This document shows, in pieces, positions 1 through 5,720 of a stretch of 5,873 bases of DNA. The stretch spans positions 1 to 5,873 of the forward strand of contig WAOY01000050.1 of assembly GCA_015520985.1 (NCBI GenBank), in the 5' to 3' direction. Below the pieces are notes generated by a model. That model searched no databases. It was not told the origin of the DNA and was given only the letters and a program-made list of their open reading frames with translations. The position numbers and the translations under genes are program-made. How positions within the stretch are numbered: the first letter of the stretch is position 1; every line of letters begins with the position of its first letter. The DNA is from DHVE2 group archaeon (lineage in GTDB: Archaea; Thermoplasmatota; Thermoplasmata; Thermoplasmatales; Aciduliprofundaceae).

Positions 1-201
1 AATGGGATCGCGGTGGAGTGCAACTCAGCCCATTTCTCTCCGGGTCTCAACGATTTTTACGCGAGACTGAAGGAAATAGACATCGCAATACCCTTCGGGA
101 GCGATGCGCACAGCCCCGAGGTGATGGGCGCCGGGATGGAAGACTTCATGGGGTGTTTCTCCCCTTACGGCACCGTGGCCTCTTACCTGGGCATTCAGTA
201 A
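1..201 (+). CDS. PHP-domain metal-dependent phosphoesterase, C-terminal part
   Basis: The frame is open from the first base and ends at TAA 199-201, giving the last 66 residues; the start lies outside the window. The visible part carries the C-terminal signature of PHP-domain proteins: a beta strand ending in the E-C-N segment ([10 protein letters not shown]), followed by [16 protein letters not shown]. In PHP enzymes the Asp and His of the SDAH motif are ligands of the active-site metal centre, and members hydrolyse phosphoesters (histidinol phosphatase and nucleotide/polyphosphate phosphatases are relatives). The tail after the motif is short and ends in SYLGIQ, so this is probably a stand-alone PHP protein and not one fused to a polymerase. 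Substrate cannot be told from this fragment. It lies 31 bp upstream of nth on the same strand, so the two could be co-transcribed, although a TATA-like sequence lies in the gap. Confidence 0.8.
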   Translation, partial: NGIAVECNSAHFSPGLNDFYARLKEIDIAIPFGSDAHSPEVMGAGMEDFMGCFSPYGTVASYLGIQ

Positions 202-210
202 CTTATTTTA
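202..210 (+). promoter_or_regulatory. possible TATA-like element before nth
   Basis: The gap between the PHP gene and nth begins with CTTATTTTA. Its centre is about 26 bp before the nth ATG at 233, the usual archaeal TATA-to-start distance, so it could drive a leaderless or nearly leaderless nth transcript. The same T-rich stretch could instead be a weak terminator for the PHP gene. It is a single short AT-rich match. Confidence 0.25.
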
Positions 211-232
211 CCCCCGTTGCATTGGGGGAGGT

Positions 233-865
233 ATGCCCGATGTCAGGGAGATTGAGGAGGTCATACGCATACTCCAGAGCACGGTGCCCGAGCACCCTTA
301 CAAGTCGCGCAACCCCTTTCACATCCTCATAGCGACGATAATCTCTCAGAGGACCAAGGACGAGGTCACCTACGAGGTTGCCAACAGGTTATTCGCGAAG
401 TACCCCAGGCCCAAGGACCTCAAGAAGGCGAGCGAGGACGAAATTGCGAAGCTGATCTACCCCGCGGGCTTCTACAGGCAAAAGGCGAAGAAGATAAAGG
501 AGGTAGCGAGGATAATAGACGAGGAATATGGCGGAAAGGTGCCGGATACCCTGGAGGAACTTCTGAAACTTCCCGGCGTTGGGAGGAAGACGGCGAACAT
601 AGTCCTCTCGAGGGGGTACGGTAAGAAGGCCATCGCCGTGGATACGCACGTGCACAGGATTGCGAATCGCCTTGGCTGGGTTCACACAAAAACGCCAGAG
701 GAGACGGAAAGGGCCCTGATGGAAATTCTACCGGAGAAGTACTGGATCGGCATTAACACCCTCCTCGTGATGTTCGGCCGCACAATATGCAGACCCATCG
801 CGCCCAAGTGCGACGAATGCCCCGTCAAAAACTACTGCGAGTTCTACAAAAGGAAAAAGAAGTGA
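233..865 (+). CDS. nth: endonuclease III, DNA glycosylase/AP lyase with 4Fe-4S cluster
   Basis: The 210-residue protein matches the usual length of endonuclease III, which removes oxidised pyrimidines from DNA and nicks the abasic site in base excision repair. The helix-hairpin-helix [10 protein letters not shown] is at residues 113-122, with the catalytic lysine at K119. The GPD-region segment [17 protein letters not shown] follows at 133-149, with the catalytic aspartate at D137. The C-terminal iron-sulfur loop is complete: C186, C193, C196 and C202 (C-X6-C-X2-C-X5-C). The ISQRTKDE segment near residue 37 is also typical of the family. The ATG at 233 is the only sensible start. The purine-rich GGGGGAGGT before it touches the start codon, closer than a normal SD. 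The last codons encode a basic RKKK tail whose DNA forms one arm of an inverted repeat with the convergent small gene downstream. Function is secure; preferred lesion is not readable. Confidence 0.96.
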   Translation: MPDVREIEEVIRILQSTVPEHPYKSRNPFHILIATIISQRTKDEVTYEVANRLFAKYPRPKDLKKASEDEIAKLIYPAGFYRQKAKKIKEVARIIDEEYGGKVPDTLEELLKLPGVGRKTANIVLSRGYGKKAIAVDTHVHRIANRLGWVHTKTPEETERALMEILPEKYWIGINTLLVMFGRTICRPIAPKCDECPVKNYCEFYKRKKK

Positions 866-898
866 GGGGTGGCGTAATCGTGATCACTTCTTCTTTCT
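851..898. terminator. inverted repeat between convergent gene ends, possible bidirectional terminator
   Basis: AAGAAGTGA (857-865) is the exact reverse complement of TCACTTCTT (884-892), separated by 18 bases. Beyond one mismatch, pairing continues weakly outward to about 851 and 898. Each arm contains the stop codon and final lysine codons of one of two convergent genes, nth on the plus strand and the 20-codon gene on the minus strand. Past each stem the transcript is pyrimidine-rich: CTTCTTTCTGT on the plus strand, CTTTTTCCTTTTG on the minus strand. A terminator serving both directions is plausible, but the arms might also match only because both proteins end in Lys-Lys-stop. Confidence 0.4.
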
Positions 899-946
899 GT
901 ACTCTTCCGCCTTCGCCTTTGCGATCAGGAACATTATCTCTATCAT
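884..946 (-). CDS. candidate 20-residue basic microprotein, unknown function
   Basis: I do not recognise this peptide. On the minus strand an ATG at 946-944 opens a 20-codon frame, MIEIMFLIAK + AKAEEYRKKK, ending at TGA 886-884. Upstream, GGAGGTGAT (960-952) matches all nine bases expected to pair with the archaeal 16S rRNA 3' end, 5 bases before the ATG. This is the strongest SD in the window. A TATA-like TTTAAATA (1000-993) sits so that transcription would start near 970, leaving a leader of about 24 bases. The first 11 residues are hydrophobic apart from E3 and K10; the rest is charged and ends in RKKK, so a short amphipathic or membrane-touching helix is possible. It converges on nth, with 18 bp between stop codons. 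A second ATG (953-951) would open a 42-codon frame into nth but overlaps the SD itself. The region could also encode a small RNA. Confidence 0.5.
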   Translation of the reverse strand: MIEIMFLIAKAKAEEYRKKK

Positions 947-950
947 TTTG

Positions 951-1003
951 CATCACCTCCGATGCTTTCTGATTTCTGTTATTTCACCCAAGTATTTAAA
1001 TTG
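951..1003 (-). promoter_or_regulatory. promoter and ribosome binding site of the 20-codon minus-strand gene
   Basis: Read on the minus strand, CAATTTAAATAC (1003-992) is a good archaeal TATA box. A purine at about 970 is the expected start, and GGAGGTGAT at 960-952 is the SD. The spacings TATA to start (about 26) and SD to ATG (5) both fit. The core ATTTAAAT (994-1001) is palindromic, so the same box could also be read on the plus strand toward the Lrp-type regulator, giving a start near 1023 and a leader of about 90 bases. Confidence 0.45.
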
Positions 1004-1051
1004 TTGTTTACAAAATGGAAAGATTGTGGAAATGAGAAGCGTTCTTTGGGC

Positions 1052-1086
1052 AATTATCCCATTTGAAGTTAAAAAATGGGAAAATT
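1052..1086. repeat. 13-bp-arm inverted repeat upstream of the Lrp-type gene, candidate operator
   Basis: AATTATCCCATTT (1052-1064) and AAATGGGAAAATT (1074-1086) are reverse complements at 12 of 13 positions, separated by a 9-base spacer GAAGTTAAA. The repeat ends 27 bases before the ATG at 1114. Symmetric AT-rich sites of this kind are typical targets of dimeric Lrp/AsnC regulators, many of which regulate their own gene. The right arm overlaps a second possible TATA-like stretch (TTAAAAAAT, 1069-1077), so binding could block transcription. It could also fold as an RNA hairpin if the transcript starts near 1023. Confidence 0.5.
1067..1077 (+). promoter_or_regulatory. possible TATA-like box of the Lrp-type gene
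   Basis: AGTTAAAAAAT lies about 26 bp before 1099. A transcript starting there would have a leader of about 15 bases containing AGGTGATC (1106-1113), which touches the ATG at 1114. The competing box is TATTTAAA at 993-1000. Which one is used cannot be decided from sequence. Confidence 0.25.
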
Positions 1087-1113
1087 AATGTACTCCGAAG
1101 GCATCAGGTGATC

Positions 1114-1986
1114 ATGGACGAGCTGGACGTGAAGATCCTCCGCCTGCTGTGGGAAGACGGCAGAATGCCTGTTTACCGCATCGCCGAAAAACTTGGAATA
1201 TCCGGGGCGGCGGTGGACAAGAGGATAAAGGCCATGATGAAGCGGGGCGAACTCCTGGGGTTCACAATCCTGCTGAACTCGGACTACATTCTCAACAGCG
1301 CGGTGATATCCATTAAGACCAGGCGCAAGAGGGAGCACATCCTCCGCAATGTGGGGAAGATAAAGGGGGTTATGCACATCATCGCGTGTCTGGGCGGAAG
1401 GTACTACGGGGAGTTCTGGTACGCGGATGATATGGAACTGGAGGAGAAGACCCTGCTCTTCCAGGAACTCCTGGGTGCTTATTCCATCGAGATTTACAGG
1501 CATAGAAAAGCCGGGGAATACGCTCTGAGCGACGTTGAGTGGAGGATCCTTTTGGCTATGCGGGACAACGCAAGGATTCCCTTCTCCAGGCTCTCAAAGA
1601 TAATAGGGCTGAGCGCCAAGACAATATCGCGGAGATGGGAAAAACTTCGGGAGATGGACCTTGTGAAGGCCTATCCGGTTATAAATCGTCCCCTCAGCAA
1701 GGACATATTCTGGTTCTCCCTCTTCGTTGAGGTGGATGACCTCTCAGTGGAGAACGAGATAAAGAAGATGGAGAATCTTTGGCGCACCTCCATATTCGGG
1801 GAGCCCAGAATGGTGTACGGGGTTTTCTATGCCACCGCCGTCAGGGAGATAGACGACACCATGGAGAGAATAATATCCATGGAGGGCGTCAGGAGGGTGC
1901 ACTACGAGGTCATCGTGGAGGAAAAGTTCTTCCCCGAGTACCTGGACTACGTGGCCTACAAAATGGGATACAAAAATAAAAAGTAG
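1114..1986 (+). CDS. two-headed Lrp/AsnC-family transcriptional regulator
   Basis: The 290-residue protein holds two copies of the Lrp/AsnC plan. The first winged helix-turn-helix spans residues 1-50 (DELDVKILRLL, then YRIAEKLGISGAAVDKRIKAM at 21-41). An alpha/beta region follows to about 130. The second helix-turn-helix is at about 138-184 (LSDVEWRILLAMRDNARIPF, then SRLSKIIGLSAKTISRRWEKL), followed by another alpha/beta domain to the end. A usual Lrp has about 150 residues with one of each, so this is a duplication or fusion. I chose ATG 1114 because family members begin at the xLDxxDxxIL helix and AGGTGATC lies directly before it; GTG 1108 and TTG 1063 are in-frame alternatives. Siroheme decarboxylase subunits share this fold, but I see no haem-gene context to support that. 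Target genes are unknown; the inverted repeat upstream suggests self-regulation. Confidence 0.85.
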   Translation: MDELDVKILRLLWEDGRMPVYRIAEKLGISGAAVDKRIKAMMKRGELLGFTILLNSDYILNSAVISIKTRRKREHILRNVGKIKGVMHIIACLGGRYYGEFWYADDMELEEKTLLFQELLGAYSIEIYRHRKAGEYALSDVEWRILLAMRDNARIPFSRLSKIIGLSAKTISRRWEKLREMDLVKAYPVINRPLSKDIFWFSLFVEVDDLSVENEIKKMENLWRTSIFGEPRMVYGVFYATAVREIDDTMERIISMEGVRRVHYEVIVEEKFFPEYLDYVAYKMGYKNKK

Positions 1987-1987
1987 G

Positions 1988-2662
1988 TTACTGTGGTGGC
2001 GGGTACTGCGGCGGTGGATACTGCGGGGGCTGCCTCAGGGGCGGACGCACCAGGAGCCAGATTATCAGGCCAAGTATTCCGAGTATGAGAACCACGAGTA
2101 CCCACGCGATTCCGCTCTTTCCGCGGCGCTTCGCGTCCTTGTAAACCCACACGAGCACGAATATCCAGATCAGGAAGAAGAGTCCGCCGATGATGCAGCA
2201 GGTCGCCGATAGGGTGTAGCCGAAGAAGTCAAAGGGATTCGTACTCAGATCCTTACCGTACTTCAGGGTGTACGTGAAGGTGACGTTCTGGTAATTCGCA
2301 CTTTCTACCACGAGGTAATAGGTGCCTCCTGCGGACTGGTTTATCGTCATAAATGCCTTGAAACTCTGCGTGTTGAGCGATGATCCTGAATCGCTGTACT
2401 GGAACGGTTGCCCCTGCTGGTACCTCTGCAGGTTCACCTCGTCCAGGAAGTATATGTTCATTCCATTATCTCCGTTTATCTCGTATTCCACTCCACCTCC
2501 ATCGGGCAGGTTGATGGTGTGTGCCCAGTACTCGTTTCCCTCGATACTGATTGTGTCGCTGTCCTCGTATACATCGCCCTGAGCCATCACGGGCATTGCG
2601 AAAAGGGAAAAAATCAAGAGCCCAAGCAATGCCACTGTCCAAATCTCCGCGTACAACTTCAT
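1988..2662 (-). CDS. secreted/membrane-anchored protein: signal peptide, beta-rich domain, two TM helices, PPPQY tail
   Basis: I do not recognise a named function. Residues 1-27 form a signal peptide or N-terminal anchor with a likely cut after PVMA. Residues 28-140 are rich in alternating polar and hydrophobic residues, with an NIYFLDEVNLQRY segment and an AGGTYYLVVESAN segment. This recalls the beta-sandwich PPC-like domains of archaeal surface proteins. Possible N-glycosylation sequons are N108-Q-S and N126-V-T. Membrane helices lie at about 155-174 (starting with CC) and 184-205, joined by the positively charged loop KDAKRRGKSG. That helix pair resembles the small hairpin seen in PLDc_N-type membrane proteins. 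The positive-inside rule puts the loop in the cytoplasm and the Pro/Gln/Tyr tail (211-224) outside. ATG 2662 is supported by GGAGG at 2674-2670. The stop is one base from the stop of the convergent regulator gene. Role might be envelope sensing or adhesion, but this is a guess. Confidence 0.75.
   Translation of the reverse strand: MKLYAEIWTVALLGLLIFSLFAMPVMAQGDVYEDSDTISIEGNEYWAHTINLPDGGGVEYEINGDNGMNIYFLDEVNLQRYQQGQPFQYSDSGSSLNTQSFKAFMTINQSAGGTYYLVVESANYQNVTFTYTLKYGKDLSTNPFDFFGYTLSATCCIIGGLFFLIWIFVLVWVYKDAKRRGKSGIAWVLVVLILGILGLIIWLLVRPPLRQPPQYPPPQYPPPQ
1991..2032 (-). repeat. PPPQY repeat encoding the protein tail
   Basis: The last 14 codons encode QPPQY-PPPQY-PPPQ, close to three copies of a 15-base unit. 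Proline and tyrosine codons vary between copies (CCA/CCG/CCC, TAT/TAC), which suggests that the amino-acid pattern is maintained and is not a fresh DNA slippage product. Confidence 0.7.
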
Positions 2663-2712
2663 TTAAATTCCTCCAATTGGGTATAAATGCATGAAAATCA
2701 AAGCATAAATAG
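2663..2712 (-). promoter_or_regulatory. promoter and SD of the membrane protein gene
   Basis: On the minus strand CTATTTATG (2712-2704) is a TATA-like box that would start transcription near 2682. The leader of about 20 bases contains GGAGG (2674-2670), 7 bases before ATG 2662. A second copy of the ATTTAT core lies 22 bp closer to the gene (2688-2683), about two helical turns away. A perfect CCAATTGG palindrome (2673-2680) overlaps the SD. Confidence 0.5.
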
Positions 2713-2731
2713 TTTTTGCACAAAATTTTGG

Positions 2732-2740
2732 AAAAAATAT
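2732..2740 (-). terminator. T-rich transcription terminator after the operon
   Basis: Directly after the small-subunit stop codon the minus strand reads ATATTTTTTCC, with six T in a row at 2737-2732, then the palindrome CAAAATTTTG (2730-2721). Archaeal intrinsic termination commonly needs only an oligo-T run. The position, before the next gene's own TATA box, fits. Confidence 0.45.
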
Positions 2741-2743
2741 TGA

Positions 2744-3250
2744 TTAGTCGACCTTGAAGTCCCCGTGTTTCATTATGTGCTCCACTATGCCCCCGTCTTC
2801 CAGGAGGCGCATCATGAACGGCGGTATGGGGGTGCTCTCCAGGGTTATCCCCTTGGTGAGGTCCTTTATGATTCCCTTCTCCAGATCCACCTCGAGCTCG
2901 TCGCCCTCGTCTATCTTGTCTGTGTCAGCTATGAGCAAGGGCAGGCCGATGTTAAACGCGTTGCGGTAGAATATGCGGGCGAAGCTCTTGGCGATCACGC
3001 AGCTCACACCTGCGAGCTTGATGATCCTCGGGGCATGCTCCCTGGATGAACCGAGACCGAAGTTCTTTCCAGCGACGATTATGTCCCCGGGCTTCACCTT
3101 CTTCGGGAATTCCGGATCGGCGTCTTCCAGCACGTGCTTAGCAAGTTCAGGTAGATTTGTTCGCAGGTGGAAGTACCTTCCCGGGGCGATGTGGTCCGTG
3201 GAGATATCATCTCCAAACTTCCAGACACGTCCTCTTAATATCTTATCCAT
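2744..3250 (-). CDS. leuD: LeuD-type hydro-lyase small subunit (isopropylmalate dehydratase / homoaconitase / possible aconitase)
   Basis: This is the swivel-domain subunit that joins the large subunit to close the active site of a two-part hydro-lyase. At 168 residues it has the usual archaeal LeuD/HacB length. Motifs are [17 protein letters not shown] (10-26), the anion-binding GSSREH loop (67-72, within [12 protein letters not shown]), and [20 protein letters not shown] (87-106). The loop after GRY, which governs substrate choice in this family, reads YFHLRT (26-31). It contains the LRT seen in the YLRT loop of methanogen homoaconitase but with two extra residues. I chose ATG 3250 because GAGGTGAT (3262-3255) is properly spaced before it; ATG 3256 overlaps the SD, and a frame from 3274 would overlap the upstream gene. 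The large-subunit stop TGA touches the SD, so translation is likely coupled. The gene name is by family only; the citrate synthase context points to citrate as a possible substrate. Confidence 0.88.
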   Translation of the reverse strand: MDKILRGRVWKFGDDISTDHIAPGRYFHLRTNLPELAKHVLEDADPEFPKKVKPGDIIVAGKNFGLGSSREHAPRIIKLAGVSCVIAKSFARIFYRNAFNIGLPLLIADTDKIDEGDELEVDLEKGIIKDLTKGITLESTPIPPFMMRLLEDGGIVEHIMKHGDFKVD

Positions 3251-3254
3251 TCTC

Positions 3255-3264
3255 ATCACCTCAC
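3255..3264 (-). promoter_or_regulatory. stop codon joined to SD at the large/small subunit junction
   Basis: The minus strand reads GTGAGGTGAT. The large-subunit stop TGA (3263-3261) shares its GA with the SD GAGGTGAT (3262-3255), which is 4 bases before ATG 3250. A terminating ribosome would sit on the SD of the next gene, favouring balanced synthesis of the two subunits. Confidence 0.65.
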
Positions 3265-4520
3265 AGGTAGTCACGGGGGTCCGCGATCTTCCCCTCTATG
3301 GCAGTCGCAGCAGCGGTCGCAGGTGAGCCTAGATAGATCTCCGCGTTGGGATTCCCCATCCTTCCCTTGAAGTTACGGTTCTGCGTGCTGAGCACTCTCT
3401 CGCCGTCCGCAAGGACTCCTTTGTGTATACCCACACAGGGTCCGCAGCCGGGTGATTCCACCGCTGCGCCCGCCTCCACGAACTTCTCAATAAGTCCCTC
3501 CCTCAGGGCCTGCAGGTACACACGGCGAGAAGCGGGTATGACGATGAGCCTCGTCTTCTTGTTCACCTTGTGCCCGTCCAGTATCTTCGCCGCAACTCTC
3601 AGATCTTCGATCCTCCCGTTTGTGCAGGTACCGATGTACACCTGGTCAATCCTGATGTCCATCTTCTTCGCCTCAGTTATCGTGCGTGTGTTATCCACGG
3701 TGTGCGGGAACGATACGGTTGGCTCAAGCTCGCTCACGTCGAACTCGTACTCCTTCTCAAACTCAGCATCGTCGTCGCTCTTTATCTCCCGGTACTTGTC
3801 CCCACGGCCCATCTCCTCCAGGTACCTCTTCGTGATATCATCTGGGGCGATCATCCCCGTCTTTGCCCCGGCCTCAATCGCCATGTTGGTGATGGTGAAC
3901 CTGGACTCCATGCTCATCCTGTCGATCGTGGGCCCGTAGAACTCCATGGCCTTGTAGGTCGCACCGTCCGCGCCTATCGTGCCTATTATGTGAAGTATCA
4001 GGTCCTTTGAGTACACACCCTCCGGGAATTCGCCGTGGATGTAGAAGCGGTGAGTCTCGGGCACACGGAGCCAGACCTTCCCGAGGGCGAAGGCTATCGC
4101 GACGTCGGTGCTTCCCATCCCCGTTGCGAAGGCTCCCAGCGCACCGGATGTGCAGGTGTGGGAATCTGCACCCACTATCAACTGTCCGGGGGAGGCCCAG
4201 GATTCAACGAGGCGCTGATGACATACGCCTTCGCCAACATCGGACAGATATGCGCCTGTTTTTTCGGAGAATTCCCTAAGTATCTTGTGGGCGTTGCTCA
4301 GTTCTTTGCGTGGGGAAGGGGTTGCGTGATCAAGGAAGAGGATGGTGTTGTTCCTGTCGAACACCCTCTCCATTCCCATCTTCTGCAGGACCTGAACACT
4401 GAGGGGACCGGTTCCGTCCTGCACCATCGCCACGTCCACCTTTGCCACGACGATTTCTCCCGCCTTGACCTCCTTTCCTGCGTGCTCTCCTATTATCTTC
4501 TCAGCCATTGTTTTTCCCAT
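3261..4520 (-). CDS. leuC: LeuC-type hydro-lyase large subunit with 4Fe-4S cluster (isopropylmalate dehydratase / homoaconitase / possible aconitase)
   Basis: The 419-residue protein is a full-length archaeal-type LeuC/HacA catalytic subunit. Enzymes of this family move a hydroxyl group between neighbouring carbons of a tricarboxylate or malate derivative through a dehydrated intermediate. It starts with TMAEKIIG. It carries DHATPSP (64-70), DVGEGVCHQ (94-102), the signature [20 protein letters not shown] (117-136), and the cluster ligands C299 (IGTCTNGR), C359 and C362 (SPGCGPCVG). [13 protein letters not shown] follows near 379-391. ATG 4520 is supported by GGAGGTGA at 4532-4525; ATG 4508 in the same frame is less well placed. 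It is sandwiched between citrate synthase and the small subunit in one operon, with no leucine or lysine biosynthesis gene in view. That favours citrate/isocitrate as substrate, but family motifs alone do not separate isopropylmalate, homoaconitate and citrate enzymes. Confidence 0.9.
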   Translation of the reverse strand: MGKTMAEKIIGEHAGKEVKAGEIVVAKVDVAMVQDGTGPLSVQVLQKMGMERVFDRNNTILFLDHATPSPRKELSNAHKILREFSEKTGAYLSDVGEGVCHQRLVESWASPGQLIVGADSHTCTSGALGAFATGMGSTDVAIAFALGKVWLRVPETHRFYIHGEFPEGVYSKDLILHIIGTIGADGATYKAMEFYGPTIDRMSMESRFTITNMAIEAGAKTGMIAPDDITKRYLEEMGRGDKYREIKSDDDAEFEKEYEFDVSELEPTVSFPHTVDNTRTITEAKKMDIRIDQVYIGTCTNGRIEDLRVAAKILDGHKVNKKTRLIVIPASRRVYLQALREGLIEKFVEAGAAVESPGCGPCVGIHKGVLADGERVLSTQNRNFKGRMGNPNAEIYLGSPATAAATAIEGKIADPRDYL

Positions 4521-4534
4521 ATATTCACCTCCTC
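4521..4534 (-). promoter_or_regulatory. SD of the large subunit built from the end of the citrate synthase gene
   Basis: The last codons of citrate synthase, AGG-AGG-TGA, are themselves the SD (GGAGGTGA, 4532-4525), with ATAT before ATG 4520. The intergenic gap is 4 bases. The terminal Arg-Arg of citrate synthase may therefore be constrained by the neighbour's ribosome binding site. Confidence 0.7.
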
Positions 4535-5682
4535 TGCTCTATGGGCACGTATTCCACGTAATCGGGACCTATGTAATATGCTCTCGGACGGAATATGCGG
4601 TTGTTCTGCACGTACTCACACACATGCGCGGCCCAGCCCACCGAGCGGGCCATGGCGAAAACCGGAGTGAAGAGATCGCGTGGAATTCCAAGGAAATGAT
4701 AGACGATTCCCGAGTAGAAATCAACGTTGGGGAATATGCCCTTCTTCCCTAATTCTCGGATCATCACTTCCTCAATCTTCTCCCCGATGGATATCCAGCG
4801 CCTGTCCCCGTACTTCTCCGAGAGGTACTCCGCGTACTCCTTCAGAATCCTCGCCCTGGGGTCGTAGGTCTTGTACACCCTGTGCCCGAACCCCATTATC
4901 CTCCTCTTCTCCTTGAGTGCGTTGAGTACGTACTCCTCCGCTCTGTCAGGCGTGCCTATCTCGTCCAGCATCTGCAGAACCCGCTCGTTGGCTCCGCCGT
5001 GAAGCGGCCCCTTCAGGGTTCCTATCGCCGAGACAATTGCGGAATTGATGTCCGAGAGGGTTGAGGCGGTGACCATCGCCGCGAAGGTTGATGCGTTCAG
5101 GCCATGCTCCGCATGCAGTATCAGTGCAACGTCGAATATCCTCGCCTCCTCCTCGTCCGGCTCCTTGCCGTGGAGCATGTAGAGGAAGTTCGCCGCGTGC
5201 CCGAGATCTGGATGTGGGGGTACTATCTCCTGCCCGGTGCGTACCCTGTGGTAGTACGCGATCATGGTTGGTATCTGCGCGATCAATCTTATGACCTTCC
5301 TCATCACGCCCTCCCGGCAGCAGCTCAGGCGGTCAGGATCGTACAGTGCGGTGTGAGCAACGGCTACCTTTAGTATATCCATGGGATGCGGATTGGGCGG
5401 AAGTTCCTTCAGGCACTCCTCCACCTTCTTTGGGAGGTACCTTAGCTCCCTCATCTGCCTGCTGAACTCCTCCAGCTGCGACTTCGTCGGCAGTTCTCCG
5501 TAGAGGAGAAGGTACGCCGTCTCCTCATACGTAGAGTATTTGGCGAGCATCTCTATGGGTATTCCCCTGTATATGAGTTTGCCCTGCTTTCCGTCTATTG
5601 CGCTTATTGACGATAACGCCGCTATAACACCCTCCAGTCCCTTGGAGTACTGAATCGTGCCGCTATCTTCCAAAACTCCCAT
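4525..5682 (-). CDS. gltA: citrate synthase, archaeal type
   Basis: The enzyme condenses acetyl-CoA with oxaloacetate to make citrate, the entry step of the TCA cycle. Numbering is from the upstream ATG at 5691. The N-terminal YSKGLEGVIA and IDGKQGKLIYRGIPIEMLA segments are typical of short archaeal and Gram-positive citrate synthases. The catalytic triad is complete: H231 in GPLHGGANE, H270 in GFGHRVYKTYDPR, and D324 in NVDFYSG. H196 in HAEHGLNAS is also conserved. The 385-388 residues match the family length. I prefer ATG 5682 because GGAG (5695-5692) directly abuts ATG 5691 but lies 9 bases before ATG 5682; ATG 5691 is the alternative and adds MVE. It is the first gene of a three-gene operon with a LeuCD-type hydro-lyase. 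Archaeal citrate synthases often also use propionyl-CoA, so 2-methylcitrate synthase activity is possible. Confidence 0.94.
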   Translation of the reverse strand: MGVLEDSGTIQYSKGLEGVIAALSSISAIDGKQGKLIYRGIPIEMLAKYSTYEETAYLLLYGELPTKSQLEEFSRQMRELRYLPKKVEECLKELPPNPHPMDILKVAVAHTALYDPDRLSCCREGVMRKVIRLIAQIPTMIAYYHRVRTGQEIVPPHPDLGHAANFLYMLHGKEPDEEEARIFDVALILHAEHGLNASTFAAMVTASTLSDINSAIVSAIGTLKGPLHGGANERVLQMLDEIGTPDRAEEYVLNALKEKRRIMGFGHRVYKTYDPRARILKEYAEYLSEKYGDRRWISIGEKIEEVMIRELGKKGIFPNVDFYSGIVYHFLGIPRDLFTPVFAMARSVGWAAHVCEYVQNNRIFRPRAYYIGPDYVEYVPIEQRR

Positions 5683-5720
5683 TTCCACCATCTCCTTTCT
5701 GTCGCGCAGATATAAGTTTC

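Noticed and set aside
828..953. A 42-codon minus-strand frame from the ATG inside GGAGGTGATG
   Set aside because: The start codon overlaps the SD itself, and the frame runs into the nth coding region; the ATG at 946-944 has proper spacing.
1076..1111. An 11-codon frame ending two bases before the regulator ATG, like a leader peptide
   Set aside because: No SD precedes its ATG, that ATG sits inside the inverted repeat, and it would not even be transcribed if RNA starts near 1099.
1069..1503. A 144-codon minus-strand open frame opposite the Lrp-type gene
   Set aside because: Antisense to a clear regulator, no SD or TATA box, and no recognisable motif.
4035..4670. A 211-codon open frame on the plus strand opposite the hydro-lyase large subunit and the end of citrate synthase
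   Set aside because: It lies antisense to two secure genes, has no SD, and its composition (many His, Arg, Gly, Cys) is that of a shadow frame in GC-rich coding DNA.
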